NCBI RefSeq assembly: GCF_017591425.1
Contig: NW_024465434.1
Coordinates: 620,001 to 684,000 of the forward strand
DNA length: 64,000 nucleotides
Direction: 5' to 3'
DNA from: Ochotona curzoniae
Taxonomy: Eukaryota; Chordata; Mammalia; Lagomorpha; Ochotonidae
Below the pieces are notes generated by a model that was not told where the DNA came from, made no database searches, and saw only the letters and a program-made list of their open reading frames with translations. Shown here piece by piece: positions 1 to 39,684 of the stretch (position 1 is the stretch's first letter; every line of letters starts with the position of its first letter). A program made the translations under genes and the position numbers.

Positions 1-95
1 AGTGAATCATCGGATGGAAGATCTTCCCGTCTGTCTCTCCTCCTCACTGTGTGTCTGACTTTGTAATAAAAAGTAAATCTTAAAAAAAAAAAAAG
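1..95 (+). mobile_element. C-SINE, 3' end
   Basis: Only the 3' part is inside the window (agtgaatcatcggatggaag to the A tail). The rest lies to the left. Confidence 0.85.
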
Positions 96-99
96 ATTG

Positions 100-27574
<27,475 letters not shown>

Positions 27575-27850
27575 GAAGCAGTGTCTGGTAAGAATGCTTT
27601 ACTGAGAGGAAGAGAGAATTCATAAAAGGAAAAAAAACTAGCTTTAGAAAAATATGGAAAATATATTCAACTTCATTAGTAATCAGACATAAAAAATGAT
27701 AGCATTCTGTGATAAAAAGGGAATTATTTTATGTTATTCATGAGAACATGAACTGTTTTGCCTTTTGGAAAGCTACCTGACTATGCATGTCAAAATCTGT
27801 AAAATTACTTTTTTATAGTAATAACTTCACTTCTGGAATTAATCCTTAGG

Positions 27851-27856
27851 AATAAA
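27851..27856 (+). other. CLUL1: candidate CLUL1 poly(A) signal
   Basis: AATAAA lies 277 nt downstream of the CLUL1 stop. It is the first canonical hexamer after the stop. Use is unproven and depends on whether the donor-like site at 27588 is spliced. Confidence 0.35.
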
Positions 27857-28671
27857 TCTGACTAAAGGTTATGCCTCCAAGAGATCCATATATAAAGATC
27901 TACAGGTATATTTGTGAAATTATTTAAGATAGTAAAATAGAAAAACAGTTCAAAACTTGAGTGGTTAAAAATATTATGAATAATTGAAAAGGCAATATTA
28001 ATTTTTATATTGTAAAAAGGAACTTGAAGATCAGGATTCAAGATTAAACAAACCCCTCAAGTCAGTCGATGCTGGAGCCGGAATTTGAACTTTACTCTTT
28101 GACTCCTAATCACTTCACTGTATTGCTTTCTGTTAGAACATTTAGTCAAAAAAAAAAAAAGCAAGATACAAAAATTTGATAAGAGAACCAATCCTAAATA
28201 ATAACTACATTTGTAACTCAAAGTTATCATTCATAAGGGACCCCACTAGTAAGTAGGTCACCATCAGTGATATAATTACTTGCTGCCTCTTCCTCTAAGC
28301 TTTGGAGACCTCGTTTTTCCATCTGTATCAGTTGAAAAACCAGTACCTTTTTAGACTAGTTTCAGGCACAGGATCCAACGCCATGGAGGCGTGAAGGAGG
28401 AATTGGACAAGGTCCTGTCCCAAAGGGGCGTCTTACACCTGGCAGGGGACGCGAACCAGACACACACGGCACAGCACTGCAGGGCCAGTCCTAGCAGTCC
28501 CCTAAAGCAGACTCTAGGGGCTCAGGGTGGGGTAGCTCACCTTCCCGCAGCCAGGGACTTCTTAGCTGGACCCAGGGAATCACTTGCTCAGGGCAGAGCA
28601 GTCAGGGCAAAAACGGCTGGGAACATTTTCTGACAAGTCACGCTGTTCAAGATTGGATGTGTTGGAGGAGA

Positions 28672-28720
28672 GCTGGGCCTGGCTGGGCCTGGCTGGGCCC
28701 GGCTGGGCCTGGCTGGGCCG
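28672..28720. repeat. 10-bp tandem repeat, about 5 copies
   Basis: gctgggcctg repeated 4.9 times with one C/T variant and a final cg. It is GC-rich within an AT-rich neighbourhood. Confidence 0.93.
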
Positions 28721-28939
28721 TGTGCGACCCTCTCTACACCAGACACAGAGAGCCCTGTGACTGTGTCTGGGGAGCTGTGAGGCACCAGCAGACCTCAGCT
28801 CCAATCATCACATCTCCAGGGATGACACCCTGCCCTCTCTGACCCCTAAAGGTGACTGTGTGCCCCCTTGCACATGATCTTGACACAGTGCAGCACTTGC
28901 TTTTTGCAATTTTACATGTGGTTCTTTCTTTAGATTTAC

Positions 28940-29243
28940 CTTAAAACATTTTTTTTTTTTAATTTGAAAAGAACAGTGAGACACAGGAAGAGAGAGATCT
29001 TCCATTTCCTGGTGTACCCCGCAAGCAGTCACATCTGTCAGGCCTGGGCCAAGCTAAAGCCAGTGGCCTAGAACATTCAGGTCTCCCACAGGGGTGGCAG
29101 GGGTTCAAAGACTTGAGTCATCTTCTGCTTTACCGGGCACATCAGAACAAGGCTGGACTGGGAAGTAGAGCAGTAGAGAAACTGATACAGAACACCAGTG
29201 TTCCGGGCAGGGGCTTAATCCACCGCACCATGACGCTGGCCTC
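28940..29243 (-). mobile_element. C-SINE-related repeat, antisense
   Basis: aatttgaaaagaacagtgag, catttcctggtgtaccccgc, gtctcccacaggggtggcag and caccgcaccatgacgctggc in reversed order. Confidence 0.65.
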
Positions 29244-29639
29244 TTCGTGCTTGTTTGGTTAATGACCATCTCCACCACTGGGTCTTGCAGTCCACGAGAG
29301 GAGACACTAGTTCAGGGATTTGGTTCTCTACAGCAGCCCCAGGGCCTGGGGTAGTGCACTGCACATGGCAAACCCTCCATATTTAAATAAACATAACAAC
29401 AAATGTGTAAATAAATGGAATGCCACAGAAGTAACAATGGGTAGCGATGGAAGGGAATGTTGGAGAGAGGTCGGAGGAGGCTGCAGGGCTGTTCTAGGAG
29501 TCCCCTAGAGCAGGCGCTGGGAGCTCAGGGTGGGCTACAGAGGTCACCTTGGAGAAAGGCAATACTGACTGGCACTCAAGTGGGACTGACTGCAGTTGTT
29601 GTATTGTTTTTAGTTAGATAAGATGTGAAGATTTGACAG

Positions 29640-30337
29640 ATTTCAAAGAATAAGGGTTCCTTCCTCACTCCTTCCCCTCCTCTTTTCCTATCTTGTTCCT
29701 TTTATTTTTACCTCCAAATTATTCCAAGGGCGTATTTTCCTTTTACTTCACAATCACAAGCTTAACATTCCAGTAGATAAAGGTATCCTCACAAAGCAAG
29801 TTAAGGAAAAAGAAAAACATGGAAATCCCATTACTCAGAAAAACACACAGAGGGTGTAAGCAGGAGTTAACCTTGCTTATAGAGAACATTTTTGAGTGTG
29901 CTGTGTGTACAGGGAAAACATATTTGTCTTTTGGGGTTGGGTCAGTTTCACTAAGCATGATGGTTTTCAACTGCATCCATTTGGGTTGCAAAGACAAGAA
30001 GATTTCATTATTTCTTTATGACTGAGTAGTAAGTGTGTATGTGCGTATATATATCATTTTCTTAATTCAGCCATCAGTCGATTGGCATCTGAGTTGATCC
30101 CAATATCTTATCTACTTTGAATTTAGCTGCTATAAATATGAAGATGCAGAATAACACTCTTATATGCTTATTTCATTTCATTTGGATACATATCCAAGAG
30201 AAGGATGGCTGGGTCAAATCACTGTTGCACTGCTATGGGGACAGTGACAACAGGAACTGGGAAAATGAGAGACTGAGCATATTGTTTACTAATACCAGCA
30301 AAGTGGTGTTCAAGAACAATGTTCAGTTTTCTGACTT
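29640..30337 (-). mobile_element. L1 3' end, antisense
   Basis: tcagtttcactaagcatgat, ttcaactgcatccatttggg, atttagctgctataaatatg, catttggatacatatccaag and gatggctgggtcaaatcact are the antisense of the 3' end of mammalian L1 in the expected order. It is cut on the right by a C-SINE. The left border is approximate. Confidence 0.75.
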
Positions 30338-30603
30338 TTTTTTTTTATTGAAAAGGTAGATGTACAGAGAGGAGAGACAGCAAAACGTCTTTTCTGTTCA
30401 CTGGTTCACTCACTAAGTGGCCTCAAAGGCTGGAGTTGAGTTGATCTGTAAGCCTCTTTCAGGTCCCAAGGCTTTGGGCCGTCCTCTCCTGCTTTCCCAG
30501 GCTACAAGCAGGGAGCTGGATGGGAAGTGGAACTGCCGGTGCCTATATGGGATCCCAGTGCATGCAAGGCGGGCACTTAGAGACTAGGCTACCGCGCCGG
30601 GCC
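30338..30603 (-). mobile_element. C-SINE, antisense, internally shortened
   Basis: ttttttttttattgaaaagg through ctaccgcgccgggccc. It lacks about 50 bp in the middle compared with full copies. Confidence 0.85.
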
Positions 30604-30605
30604 CA

Positions 30606-32690
30606 AGACAATGTTCATTTTTATCTTTCAATAATTTAAACTTCTAAATACACAACATACAAAAGTCAGTGCTCTTTTTATATAACAATAATAAACTTGT
30701 TGAGAAATAACAATAATCTCAATCACAATAGCTACAATAAATTAATAAATAGTTTGGAATAAATATAACCAAGAAGTGAAAAAAATCCTTAGAAAAAAAG
30801 CTAAAAAACACTTGAAAAGAAACTGAAGAAGACACACAAAAATGGAAATATTCACAGAGTTGATGTTTTTGAAGAATGAACATTACATGTCCAGAGTATG
30901 GCCAGTGTTGTGCAGCCAGTTAAACCACTGCCTGTCATACTGCAACCTTACATCAGAGTGCCAGTCCAGGTCCCAGCTGCCTAGCTTCCAGCAGGCTCCC
31001 TGCTCATGGGAAAGCATCGAAAGATGGTCCGAGCGCTTTGCGCCCTGCACCCACCTGGGAGATCCAGATGAAACTCTGGGCTCGTAATTTTGACCTGACT
31101 CAGCCCTGGTCACTGAGATTATTTGGATGGTGAACTAGCAGATGGAAGATTTATCATCTCTCCCTCTTTATCACTCTCAAATAAATGACTCTAAAAATAA
31201 ATAAATAAATCAAGCCATACTACCTGAAGTGATTTACAGATTCAATAAATTCTCCATCAAAATACAAGTGGTATTCTTCACAGAACTACGGGGAAAAAAA
31301 ATCTAAAAAATAAAATACAAAAGACCCCTCCTCCCCAATAGCCAAGGCAATCTCAAATGAAAATTACAAAGCTGGAGGCATCACAATGCCTGATTCCAAG
31401 GCAACCTACAGAGCTATTATAACCCCAAACAGCATGGCATGGGCATTAAAACACATGTGGAATAACACAGAACGGAGATCCCAGAAATAAATTTATGACT
31501 ACAGTGCCAACTGATGCTCAAGCAAGATGCTAAAAACATGCACTGGAGAAAGAACAGTCTCTTCGGTAAATGCTGCTGAAAAAAAAAATGGATATCCATA
31601 TGTGGAAGATTAGAACATCCTCCTTACCTCTCACTTTATACAAAAATCAACACAAGGTGAATCATACTGTTAAATCTAAATCCTGAAACTATGGAGCCAT
31701 GAGAAGAAAACAGGGGAAACAATTCAAGACATCTGTAATGGCAATGACTCCTTGGGTAAGACCCCAAGGCGCAGGCAACAAAAGTGGCTCGAGGCAGAGA
31801 TTATAGCAAAGTAAAAAGATCTGGGGCAGCCAAGGAAATAATCAAGTGTGTGAAGAGACAACCAACAGAAGAAAAGTATTTGCAAATTAATGGAAGAATA
31901 ATGTCTACACTAGATAAAGAGCTAAAAAACCCTCAGTGACAATAAAGCCAAACAATTGATTCAATTGCAAAAGATCCAAATAGTTCCCAAAAGAAGAAAT
32001 TAAAAAACAAACCAATACACGCACAAAAAAAATGCAAAAAATCATTAGCCATCACGGGTGTGCAAATCAACACAACTTCTAAAAAGACAGAAAACAGAGA
32101 GAAAGCAGAGAAAAAAAAGAATCCTTTGCACACTTTTGGTAGCAATATAAATTAGTGTAGCCATTATGGAGACTCCTCAAAACACCAAAAATAGATACAC
32201 CATATGGTCCAACTATTCGGCATCTGGGTATATTATCTAAGGAAATGAAATGAGCATATCAAGGAGACACCTGCTCCCCTGTGGTCATCGTGCAGCTATT
32301 CACAATACCTAAGATGTGGGATCAACCTAGATGTTCACTGATGGATGGATAAAACATAGCATATATACACAACAGATATTATCCAGCCTTATACACACAC
32401 AAAATCAAATCCTGACATTTGCAGCAAGATAGATGGAACTGGAAGTCATTACGTTAAGCAGAACAAGCCAGACAGAAATACTGCATGTTTGCTCTCATAT
32501 GTGGAAGTTTAAAAGAAAAAAAAAAGGTTGATCTGAGCTTAGAGTAGTGATTACTGGAGGCTGGGAAGGGTGCAGGGATACACAGAGCCTGGATAATGAA
32601 GAATACAGAGAATTAACTATTGTAAGTGCTCCACAAGTGGGGTGACTGTGGTTCACAATAATGTATTATTTACTGTATAACGATCTACAA
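30606..32690 (+). mobile_element. L1, 3' part of ORF2 and 3' UTR, sense
   Basis: taaatataaccaagaagtga, attacaaagctggaggcatc, aaccccaaacagcatggcat, ctattcacaatacctaagat, caagatagatggaactggaa and tttgctctcatatgtgg follow the L1 ORF2/3' UTR order. The frame is broken by many stops and indels, so it is a dead copy. A C-SINE interrupts it at about 30895-31212. Confidence 0.85.
30895..31212 (+). mobile_element. C-SINE nested in the L1
   Basis: tggccagtgttgtgcagcca start, caggtcccagctgcctagct, ctctcaaataaatgactcta tail. L1 sequence resumes with catactacctgaagtgattt. Confidence 0.75.
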
Positions 32691-32694
32691 GAGA

Positions 32695-32955
32695 GGGAGC
32701 CTGCAACAGTGACATCCCACACAGGCATGGTTCAAGACCCACTTGCCCTACCTCTGAACCGGCTCCTTGCTACTAGCCTGGGAAAGCAGTGGAAAACGAG
32801 CCAGGTGTTAGGCCCCTGACATCCACAGAGAGGGCCCAGAGGAAGACCCTGGCTTCAGCCTGGCCATTGGGGGCATGTACCAGCAGATCAAAGAGTTGAC
32901 TCTCCTTATCTCTAACTCTGACTTTCAAATAAACAAGTGAATCTTTAAAAGAACT
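32695..32955 (+). mobile_element. C-SINE, diverged, 5' incomplete
   Basis: gcatggttcaagacccactt B-box region, gggaaagcagtggaaaacga, tttcaaataaacaagtgaatcttta. Confidence 0.65.
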
Positions 32956-33211
32956 AGAAGAGAGAAGCTGGTAGGCCCCAAACACAAAGAAAATGAAATG
33001 AAAAAACTACTTGCCTGGTTTAATCAGTTTATGACATATATATGTTGACACATCGCAGTGCATTTCATAAAATGTACAAGTATTATTAATAAAAAATAAT
33101 AATTCTAACTTCAGCAAAATCAAAACTCCACAAATTTAAAGACAAAAATTACCCACAACCCTACCATGTTAACAAAACCTGTTTCATTTTACTAATTCTT
33201 GTTTACATTTC

Positions 33212-33495
33212 TACTTCTTTTTTTTTAAAGATTTATTTTTATCAGGAAGGCACATTTACAAAGAGGAGAGAAAGATTTTCCAAGCACAACAGCTAGAGCT
33301 GAGCTGATAATGAAGCCAGGAGATTTCCAGGTCTCCCATGGGTGCAGGGTCCCAAGGCTTTGGGTCATCCTTGACTGCTTTCCTGGGACACAAGCAGGGA
33401 GCTGGATGGGAAGGAGAACAACAGGGACACAAAACTGCACCCATAGGGGTCCTGGCACTTGGAGGTGGAGGATCTAGCCAGTTGAACTATCGTGT
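33212..33495 (-). mobile_element. C-SINE, antisense
   Basis: tttttttttaaagatttatt start, gtctcccatgggtgcagggt, acacaagcagggagctggat. Confidence 0.85.
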
Positions 33496-33521
33496 TGCAC
33501 CCTCCCCCTCTGCACTCCACT

Positions 33522-33779
33522 TAAAAAAAAAAAAAAAGATTTATTTTTTATTTGAAAGGCAAGCAGAGAAAGACCTTTCATGCACTGGTTTACCCTGCAG
33601 ATGGTTGCATGATGGGTCTCCCACGTGGATACAGGGGCCCAATGACATGGGTCTCCTTCACCTGCTCTCCCAGGCATGATTCCTCAGTGCTGGATTGGAA
33701 GTGGAGCAGCAGGAACACAAATTGGCACCCTGATGTTGCAGACAAAGGTTTAACTCGCCGCAACAAAACACTGGCCCCA
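33522..33779 (-). mobile_element. C-SINE, antisense
   Basis: aaagatttattttttatttgaaaggc through caacaaaacactggcccc. It sits immediately beside the previous copy. Confidence 0.8.
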
Positions 33780-34214
33780 ATTTTGTTTTTATTTTTCCCA
33801 AAAGCCAAGAGCATTTATTTCATTACCCCTACTAAATATTCACTCCAAGAAAAACACTCGAAGGTTATATGTAGTTTATTAGCTTGATTATTACTATTTC
33901 TTTTAGAGGTAAGAAGACATAATACGTCCTAAATTCAGCTAGTGTTATTACTCCTTTTGTTGAGACTTGATGATTCTAAACTAAATATGGGCAATACAAT
34001 AAGCATGGGTGCAAGAAAGTATGTTAGTGACATTATGAACTGCTATTTGGATGTCACTCTAACAGCTATTTAAATCAAGTTAAATAAGTCTTTCTTTGAA
34101 AATCAAATGTATATAGATACTATCTGATGTTACTGTTCTTTGTAATAGACAAATTTTAAATACACATTTCTTCACTCTAAGCATGCCAGATTGTAACTAC
34201 AAACAAATCCTTCC

Positions 34215-34555
34215 TTCCGTTTGTTTCTTATTCAAGATGAAAGGGGGAGGTGGGGGAGAGATGGAGCGAGGGCCATGGGACACAGTTGCATTCCCCATCC
34301 AGCAGCACACTCTCTAAACGTCCAAAACCTTCAGGAGATTGGGTGGTCCCAGGCCAAGCTGAGAACCAGGTACTCAATTCAGGGCGCCCACGTGAGTGGC
34401 AGGAACAGAACTTGCCGAGCCATCACCTGTTGCCTTCTAGAGTGCACAGAGGCAAGAAGCTGGATCAGCAGCCAGAGCCGAGGATCGAACCCAAACACTC
34501 CAGTGTGAGACACACGGGTGTCCTAACCAACATCTCCATTTCTAGGCCTAACATC
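34215..34555 (-). mobile_element. C-SINE-related repeat, antisense, old
   Basis: attgggtggtcccaggccaa, agagtgcacagaggcaagaa and gaggatcgaacccaaacact in reversed order. Confidence 0.5.
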
Positions 34556-34564
34556 CAGCCCCCT

Positions 34565-34890
34565 CAACTTGTTTTTGGGGACCAGTGCTGTAGTAAGTAG
34601 AGTCGCCAGTAATAATGGCAGCCATATGGGCTTTTGTTTGTGTCCTGGCTCCTTCACTTTCCATCCAGCTTGCTGTTGACAGCCTGGACAAGAAGTAGAA
34701 ACGGCCCAGGTTCTTGAATCCCTGACACGCATGTGGGAAACCTGGATGAAGCTTCTGGCTTTGACCTGGCTCAGGCCTGACCACTGCGGCCTCTTGGATA
34801 CTAATGCAATGCACAGAAGATCGCATCCTTTTTGTCTTCCCTTCTCTCTCTGTATTTATTGTTCAAATAAATTTTCTCTAAAAAATTGCT
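34565..34890 (+). mobile_element. C-SINE
   Basis: ggggaccagtgctgtagtaa start, ccatccagcttgctgttgac, tgttcaaataaattttctct tail. Confidence 0.75.
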
Positions 34891-35029
34891 TTTGAGTGTA
34901 AAAAATTTGCATATAATTGACAGTTTAAAAAAAGTCTAATTCATTCTTTTGTTTTTTAAAGACTGAATGCTTCTGCATTGCATTTTTGTGTGTGCAGCAA
35001 AATAAACATGACATAAAAATGTAGCACTT

Positions 35030-35368
35030 TATTTTTTTCTAAAGATTTATTTTATTTTTATTGCAAAGTCAGATATATACAGAGAAGAAGATAGACAGAG
35101 AGGAAGATCCTCCATCTGGCGATTCACTCCCTGAGTGACCGCAACGGCCAATGCTGCATCAATCCAGAGCCAGGAGCCAGGAACCTCCTCTAGGTCTCCC
35201 ACACAGGTGCAGGGTCCCTAGGCTTTGGGCCGTCCTCAACTGTTTTCCTAGACCACAAGCAGGGAGCTGGATGGGAAACAGAGCCGTTGGGATTAGATCC
35301 AGTGCCCATATGGGATCCCAGCGCGTTCAAGGCGAGGACCTTAGCCGCTAGGCCATGGCACCAGGCCC
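35030..35368 (-). mobile_element. C-SINE, antisense
   Basis: aaagatttattttattttta, gattcactccctgagtgacc, gattagatccagtgcccata, ccatggcaccaggccc. Well preserved. Confidence 0.92.
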
Positions 35369-35384
35369 AAGCACTTTAAACTTA

Positions 35385-35655
35385 AAAAAAAAAGTATTTA
35401 TCTGGAATGGCACAACAGGATTCTCCCATTTGTTGGTTCAGTTTTGAATATTCACAACAGTCAGGGCTGCAGCCAGGAACAGTCCGGGTCTCCCACATGC
35501 GTGGCAGGGACCCAGCTTCCTGAATGAGCACCTGCTGCCTCCCAGGACACACAGCAGACAGCAGGTGGAACTGGGAGTGGAGCCAGCACTCAAACCCAGG
35601 GACTCCAGAAGGCATGAGAATGTCCTCAGCGGCTGCTGTACCAAATGCCCACTCC
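35385..35655 (-). mobile_element. C-SINE-related repeat, antisense, old
   Basis: cccatttgttggttcagttt, ggtctcccacatgcgtggca, ggtggaactgggagtggagc. Confidence 0.65.
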
Positions 35656-35659
35656 AGTT

Positions 35660-36108
35660 ATGAACATTTCTCAGGGTACAGTTCTGTGGCATCAAATACA
35701 TTCCCCTGATTCACCAATTACCACCATCCAGCCCCAGAAATTTTGTCATCGTCTCAAACTTAAACTGCACCCTTGGTCACTCTCCCATCTTCCCTGCTCC
35801 CCAGCCCTTGACAACCACCACAGTATTGGCTGTTTTCAATAGGAATTTTCAATACTGCAGGTAGCTCATATAAGCTGAACAATTCAGTGTTTGTCCTTTG
35901 GCGACTGTCTTATTTCATTTAGTATCATTTCTTCAGGGTTCATCCATGTCACTGCATACATTAGAATTTCCTTCCTTTTAAAGGCTGAGCAATATTCCAT
36001 TATGCATGTAAATGTGATTCATTCATTCATTGACAAACGCCTGGATTACTTTCACCTTGTAGCTATTGTTAATAAAGCTGCTTTGAACATGAGTGGACTA
36101 TGAGCTTC
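35660..36108 (-). mobile_element. old L1 3' end, antisense
   Basis: cagcccttgacaaccaccac, gtcttatttcatttagtatc, ggttcatccatgtcactgca, ctgagcaatattccattatg, aataaagctgctttgaacat: the antisense order of an ancient L1 3' region. Confidence 0.75.
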
Positions 36109-36109
36109 A

Positions 36110-36335
36110 TTTTTTGATAAGTTTTTATTTACTTATTTGAGAGAGAGCAGATAGAGCTCGCCTCCCACCACAGCTGGGAACGAAGAACTCACCCAGACCT
36201 CCCCGTGGGTTGCAGGAACCATCCCCCTATGCCATCACCGCAGCCTCTGACCAGTACTAGCAGAGAGCTGGAATCAGCCATGTATCAAACTCAGGCAGTG
36301 CAATAAGCAATGTGGGCCGGAAGGCCACCCTTCTT
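36110..36335 (-). mobile_element. C-SINE-related repeat, antisense
   Basis: tttttatttacttatttgag, cacccagacctccccgtggg, gagctggaatcagccatgta. Its junction with the L1 is immediate. Confidence 0.55.
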
Positions 36336-37690
36336 TTTTAAATTAATATAACAGTTTCTTCTTTGAAAGAGGCTGCATATACTGTATGGAAAACTCAACC
36401 CGTTGTAGGCAGACACTCTCTTAACCCCATAATTTAGACAGTGGTGCAACACAACAACAGGAACACCATTTGCCAGTTCATTTGACTAAGGATCACATTG
36501 AGAAGATACACACAACCTTCCAAATTATAGAAAAAAATGTGAGCAAAGACAGGATGCTAAACCTTTCAGAGCCTATCAGCTGGTCTGGATCTAGTTAATA
36601 GGCTGTCAGAGAAAATAAGGTCAGGAACGGCCAATTAAACATCTTCAACTCCAGATGAAACAGCCAACTGACTCTCATCAACTCCAAAGCTTTTCCTAAA
36701 CCATTACTGAGGGCTACCCCACACCCCCAAAAAAACGAATTATTGGTAGAATCCTGGATTCCTTGTGCATAACAAATCTCAAATAAATACCACCTACTCA
36801 ATCACACATTTCACAGCTTTGCTAGTGTAATTAAGGGCACGTGACAGCGAGGAGTCCTGAAAGCTCGTAGGGTGGAAGCGCCGAGGGCAAGCTCAGCTTC
36901 CAAGCAGTGAGTCAGAGTCAGCATCCGGCGCTGGCCTGGATTTCGTCCTCAACGCCGCAGGTTCTACACAGCCCCTCAGGCCCCTCCGCGCACCAAGCCT
37001 CAGTGCCTTCCTCCAGAGAGTATGACAGGAAAAGCTTTTACAGTATAAAATAGTTGTGAGCACTACATTTAAAAAGCCCACTATTGATATGCATAAATAC
37101 TCCAGTCTGCTGCTTGCCTTTGTCTAATTTTACCAAAGTCTGAGATTTTTGTATAAAGGGGAGGTTTTTCTATAACAGAAATTAATCTTCAAATGTTTCC
37201 GCTCTAAGGCAGTGAAAAAAGCCAGATATGCCCTGGTTCATGCTGTTTCAGCAGAAGTTTAAAAAAGCAGAGAATTGATTTAACCAGGCATTACTAATAT
37301 TAGCATTTACAAACTTCATCTTTCAAATGTAAGCCCCCCTGCATCTACGTAGTATAGCAATGTGATACCCAGTCTCAGCCATTTATACAAGTGCACAATC
37401 ATTTAGCAGTGAGAAATTTTCTCATGCCATTTTCTTCTTCAGCTCTGTTTCACTCTGTTTTTCAGGAATTTTCCTCCTGTTATGCTCTTTTTATGCTTTC
37501 TTGCAACACCAAATTCTAGGGGAAAATATTCATTCTGAATTATAATTATTACCTGTAAAAAACTGATTACAATAACAAGTTTCTGTGACAAATAACACAG
37601 ATACAGAAATATATCGTAATGAGAAGGAATAGCTTTTTTATCCCCGAATAGTTTCACGTGTCTATTATTGACTCTTACGTCTTCCCAGGA
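36336..37690. other. intergenic, nothing recognised
   Basis: AT-rich sequence between CLUL1 and TYMS. Open frames are short and without family likeness. Confidence 0.5.
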
Positions 37691-38046
37691 TCTGACACAC
37701 CAGCCCTAATTTCTGACTGTGACACGAGGCACAAAGGCACTCGCTGATTGGAGTCTTCTTCCCCAGCTCTTCCCCTGTTGGTTTCTCAGGAAGAGGTCTC
37801 AGCTCAAACCTGATCTCCTCAATGAGGTCTTTCCTGGTGCTCAGAACCCCCTACTGGCGCTCTACCAGGTCATATGACATCAGCCATTGGAGCACTTGTC
37901 AATATCTGTGGATCATCTTGTTCAGGTACTTCTGATATTCATGTAACATCAGTTCTATGAAGACAGGGACTTTGAACTGCTTCTTGCTGACATATGAAAG
38001 GCACTGTGATAGAAATGTTTATATAATGAATAATGAATGAATGATG
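37690..38046 (+). mobile_element. L2 3' end
   Basis: caatgaggtctttcctggtg, tctatgaagacagggacttt, gaaaggcactgtgatag, then an ATGA-rich tail: the LINE2 3' end signature in order. Confidence 0.75.
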
Positions 38047-39248
38047 TTTGCCTTAGAGAATCAATCATTCTAATCAACTATGAGGCAGCCCTTTAAGAGA
38101 AGCCATTCCTCAAAAGAAGACCGTGCAAGGAAGGTGACAACAGAGGCATGTCCCTGCGAGCAGGGGAGCCCACTCTGGAGACTCGCCTACACACCAATTA
38201 ATGTTTGGCTAGAACAATTAAACCAGGCTCAGAAAAACACAAGGAAAATAAACACAAACGTTTTGTGCGACTGGATAATCCAGGATCTTTTTAGCCCTGG
38301 AGCCTGCTGGACCCGTGCTGGTAAAAGCAGTGGGTAGGGTGGCACTGGTGGTGGTTGGGGGGGTCGTAATCATTAATGGCTGGCTTTCCGCAGGCATGCC
38401 AGCACCCTGCAATGTGCAGGACCATGCCATTCAACGGACAACAGTCCCACTCACAACATTCAGTGCCTTTGAGGGACCTGAGGGCGCAGCCACCTGGCAT
38501 CTCAGTTCCTCAGACCCAGGAGCTAATCCAGACCACTCAAGTCACCACCACACCCAGCCAAATCCTATTTTCTGACTTCAGGTCTTCTGACCAGGCACCT
38601 AACTCTTTGAGCAGAAAACACAGCCACCCTCACCATGCTATCCAAACAAGGCAACTCAACACACCTTGAGCTCAGAATGTGACAGCTCCAAAACACAACA
38701 CCGTGCCTGTAGTCGTCAGCTTTTCACGAACACAACAAAATGCCCGTGATACGTTCCCTTGGAAGGAAGCAGGTTTATTCCGGCTTACCAGTTTCCAAGG
38801 TCCACAGTCCAAGATGGGGCAGCGACCGGACAAAGCTAGAGTGGAAGCAGGGAGCACAGCAAAGTGCAACTGCGCTTTTAGTATCAACTTTGGCAAGACC
38901 TTCCTTCCCAGGGCACACGCAGCAACTTTAGCACCGCCCACTAGATCCATCTCCCAGACACAGTAATTAGATTAAGCTGCCACTAATTGAAGCACCAGTA
39001 ATTTACGACTTTGAGGTTCTAACCTACGCACAAGTTTCAGAGCCCTATCATGCGCAACCTAAAAACCAAACACCTGAGTATCTAAAACTCAAGGAAATTA
39101 AGAAAACTGAAGGAGCAGGCAGGTGTCTTTCAGAACCTCACCCAATTTTCTCCCCTGAAACAGGCCGTAGAATTTGCTACCTGCCACATACTAGGACGCA
39201 ACAACCCTGTAAAAGAAACAGCCTGAAAGACTTAGAAATGCAAGATTT
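38047..39248. other. intergenic, repeat-like but unidentified
   Basis: Moderately GC-rich. The 38680-39060 part has evenly open frames on both strands (92-97 codons) but no protein-family motif; probably an unnamed or eroded transposon. Confidence 0.35.
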
Positions 39249-39261
39249 AAGATAGCAATGG

Positions 39262-39600
39262 GGCCCGGCGCGGTGGCGCAAGTGGTTAAGTCCTCGCCTT
39301 GCACGCCCGGGATCCCATATGGGCGCCGGTTCTAATCCCGGCAGCCCTGCTTCCCTTCCAGCTCCCTGCCTGTGGCCCGGGAAGGCAGTCGAGGACGGCC
39401 CAAGGCTTTGGGACCCTGCACCCGCGTGGGAGACCCGGAAGAGGCTCCTGGCTTCGGATCGGCATAGTATCGGCCCGTTGCGCTCACTTGGGGAGTGAAT
39501 CATCGGATGGAAGATCTTCCTCTCTGTCTCTCCTCTCTGTATATCCGCCTTTCCAATGAAAAATAATAAAAATAAATCTTTAAAAAAAAAAAAAAAAAAA
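39262..39600 (+). mobile_element. C-SINE, young, near consensus
   Basis: gggcccggcgcggtggcgca start, CpG sites kept, gggcgccggttctaatcccg B-box region, A tail of 20+ bases. The direct repeat aagatagcaatgg lies at 39249-39261 and 39601-39613, with a third copy at 39638-39650. Confidence 0.96.
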
Positions 39601-39684
39601 AAGATAGCAATGGAGAGAATCAAAATAAATAAATAAAAAGATAGCAATGGAGAGAATCAGAGACCACACAAAATTTAAAAAAAG

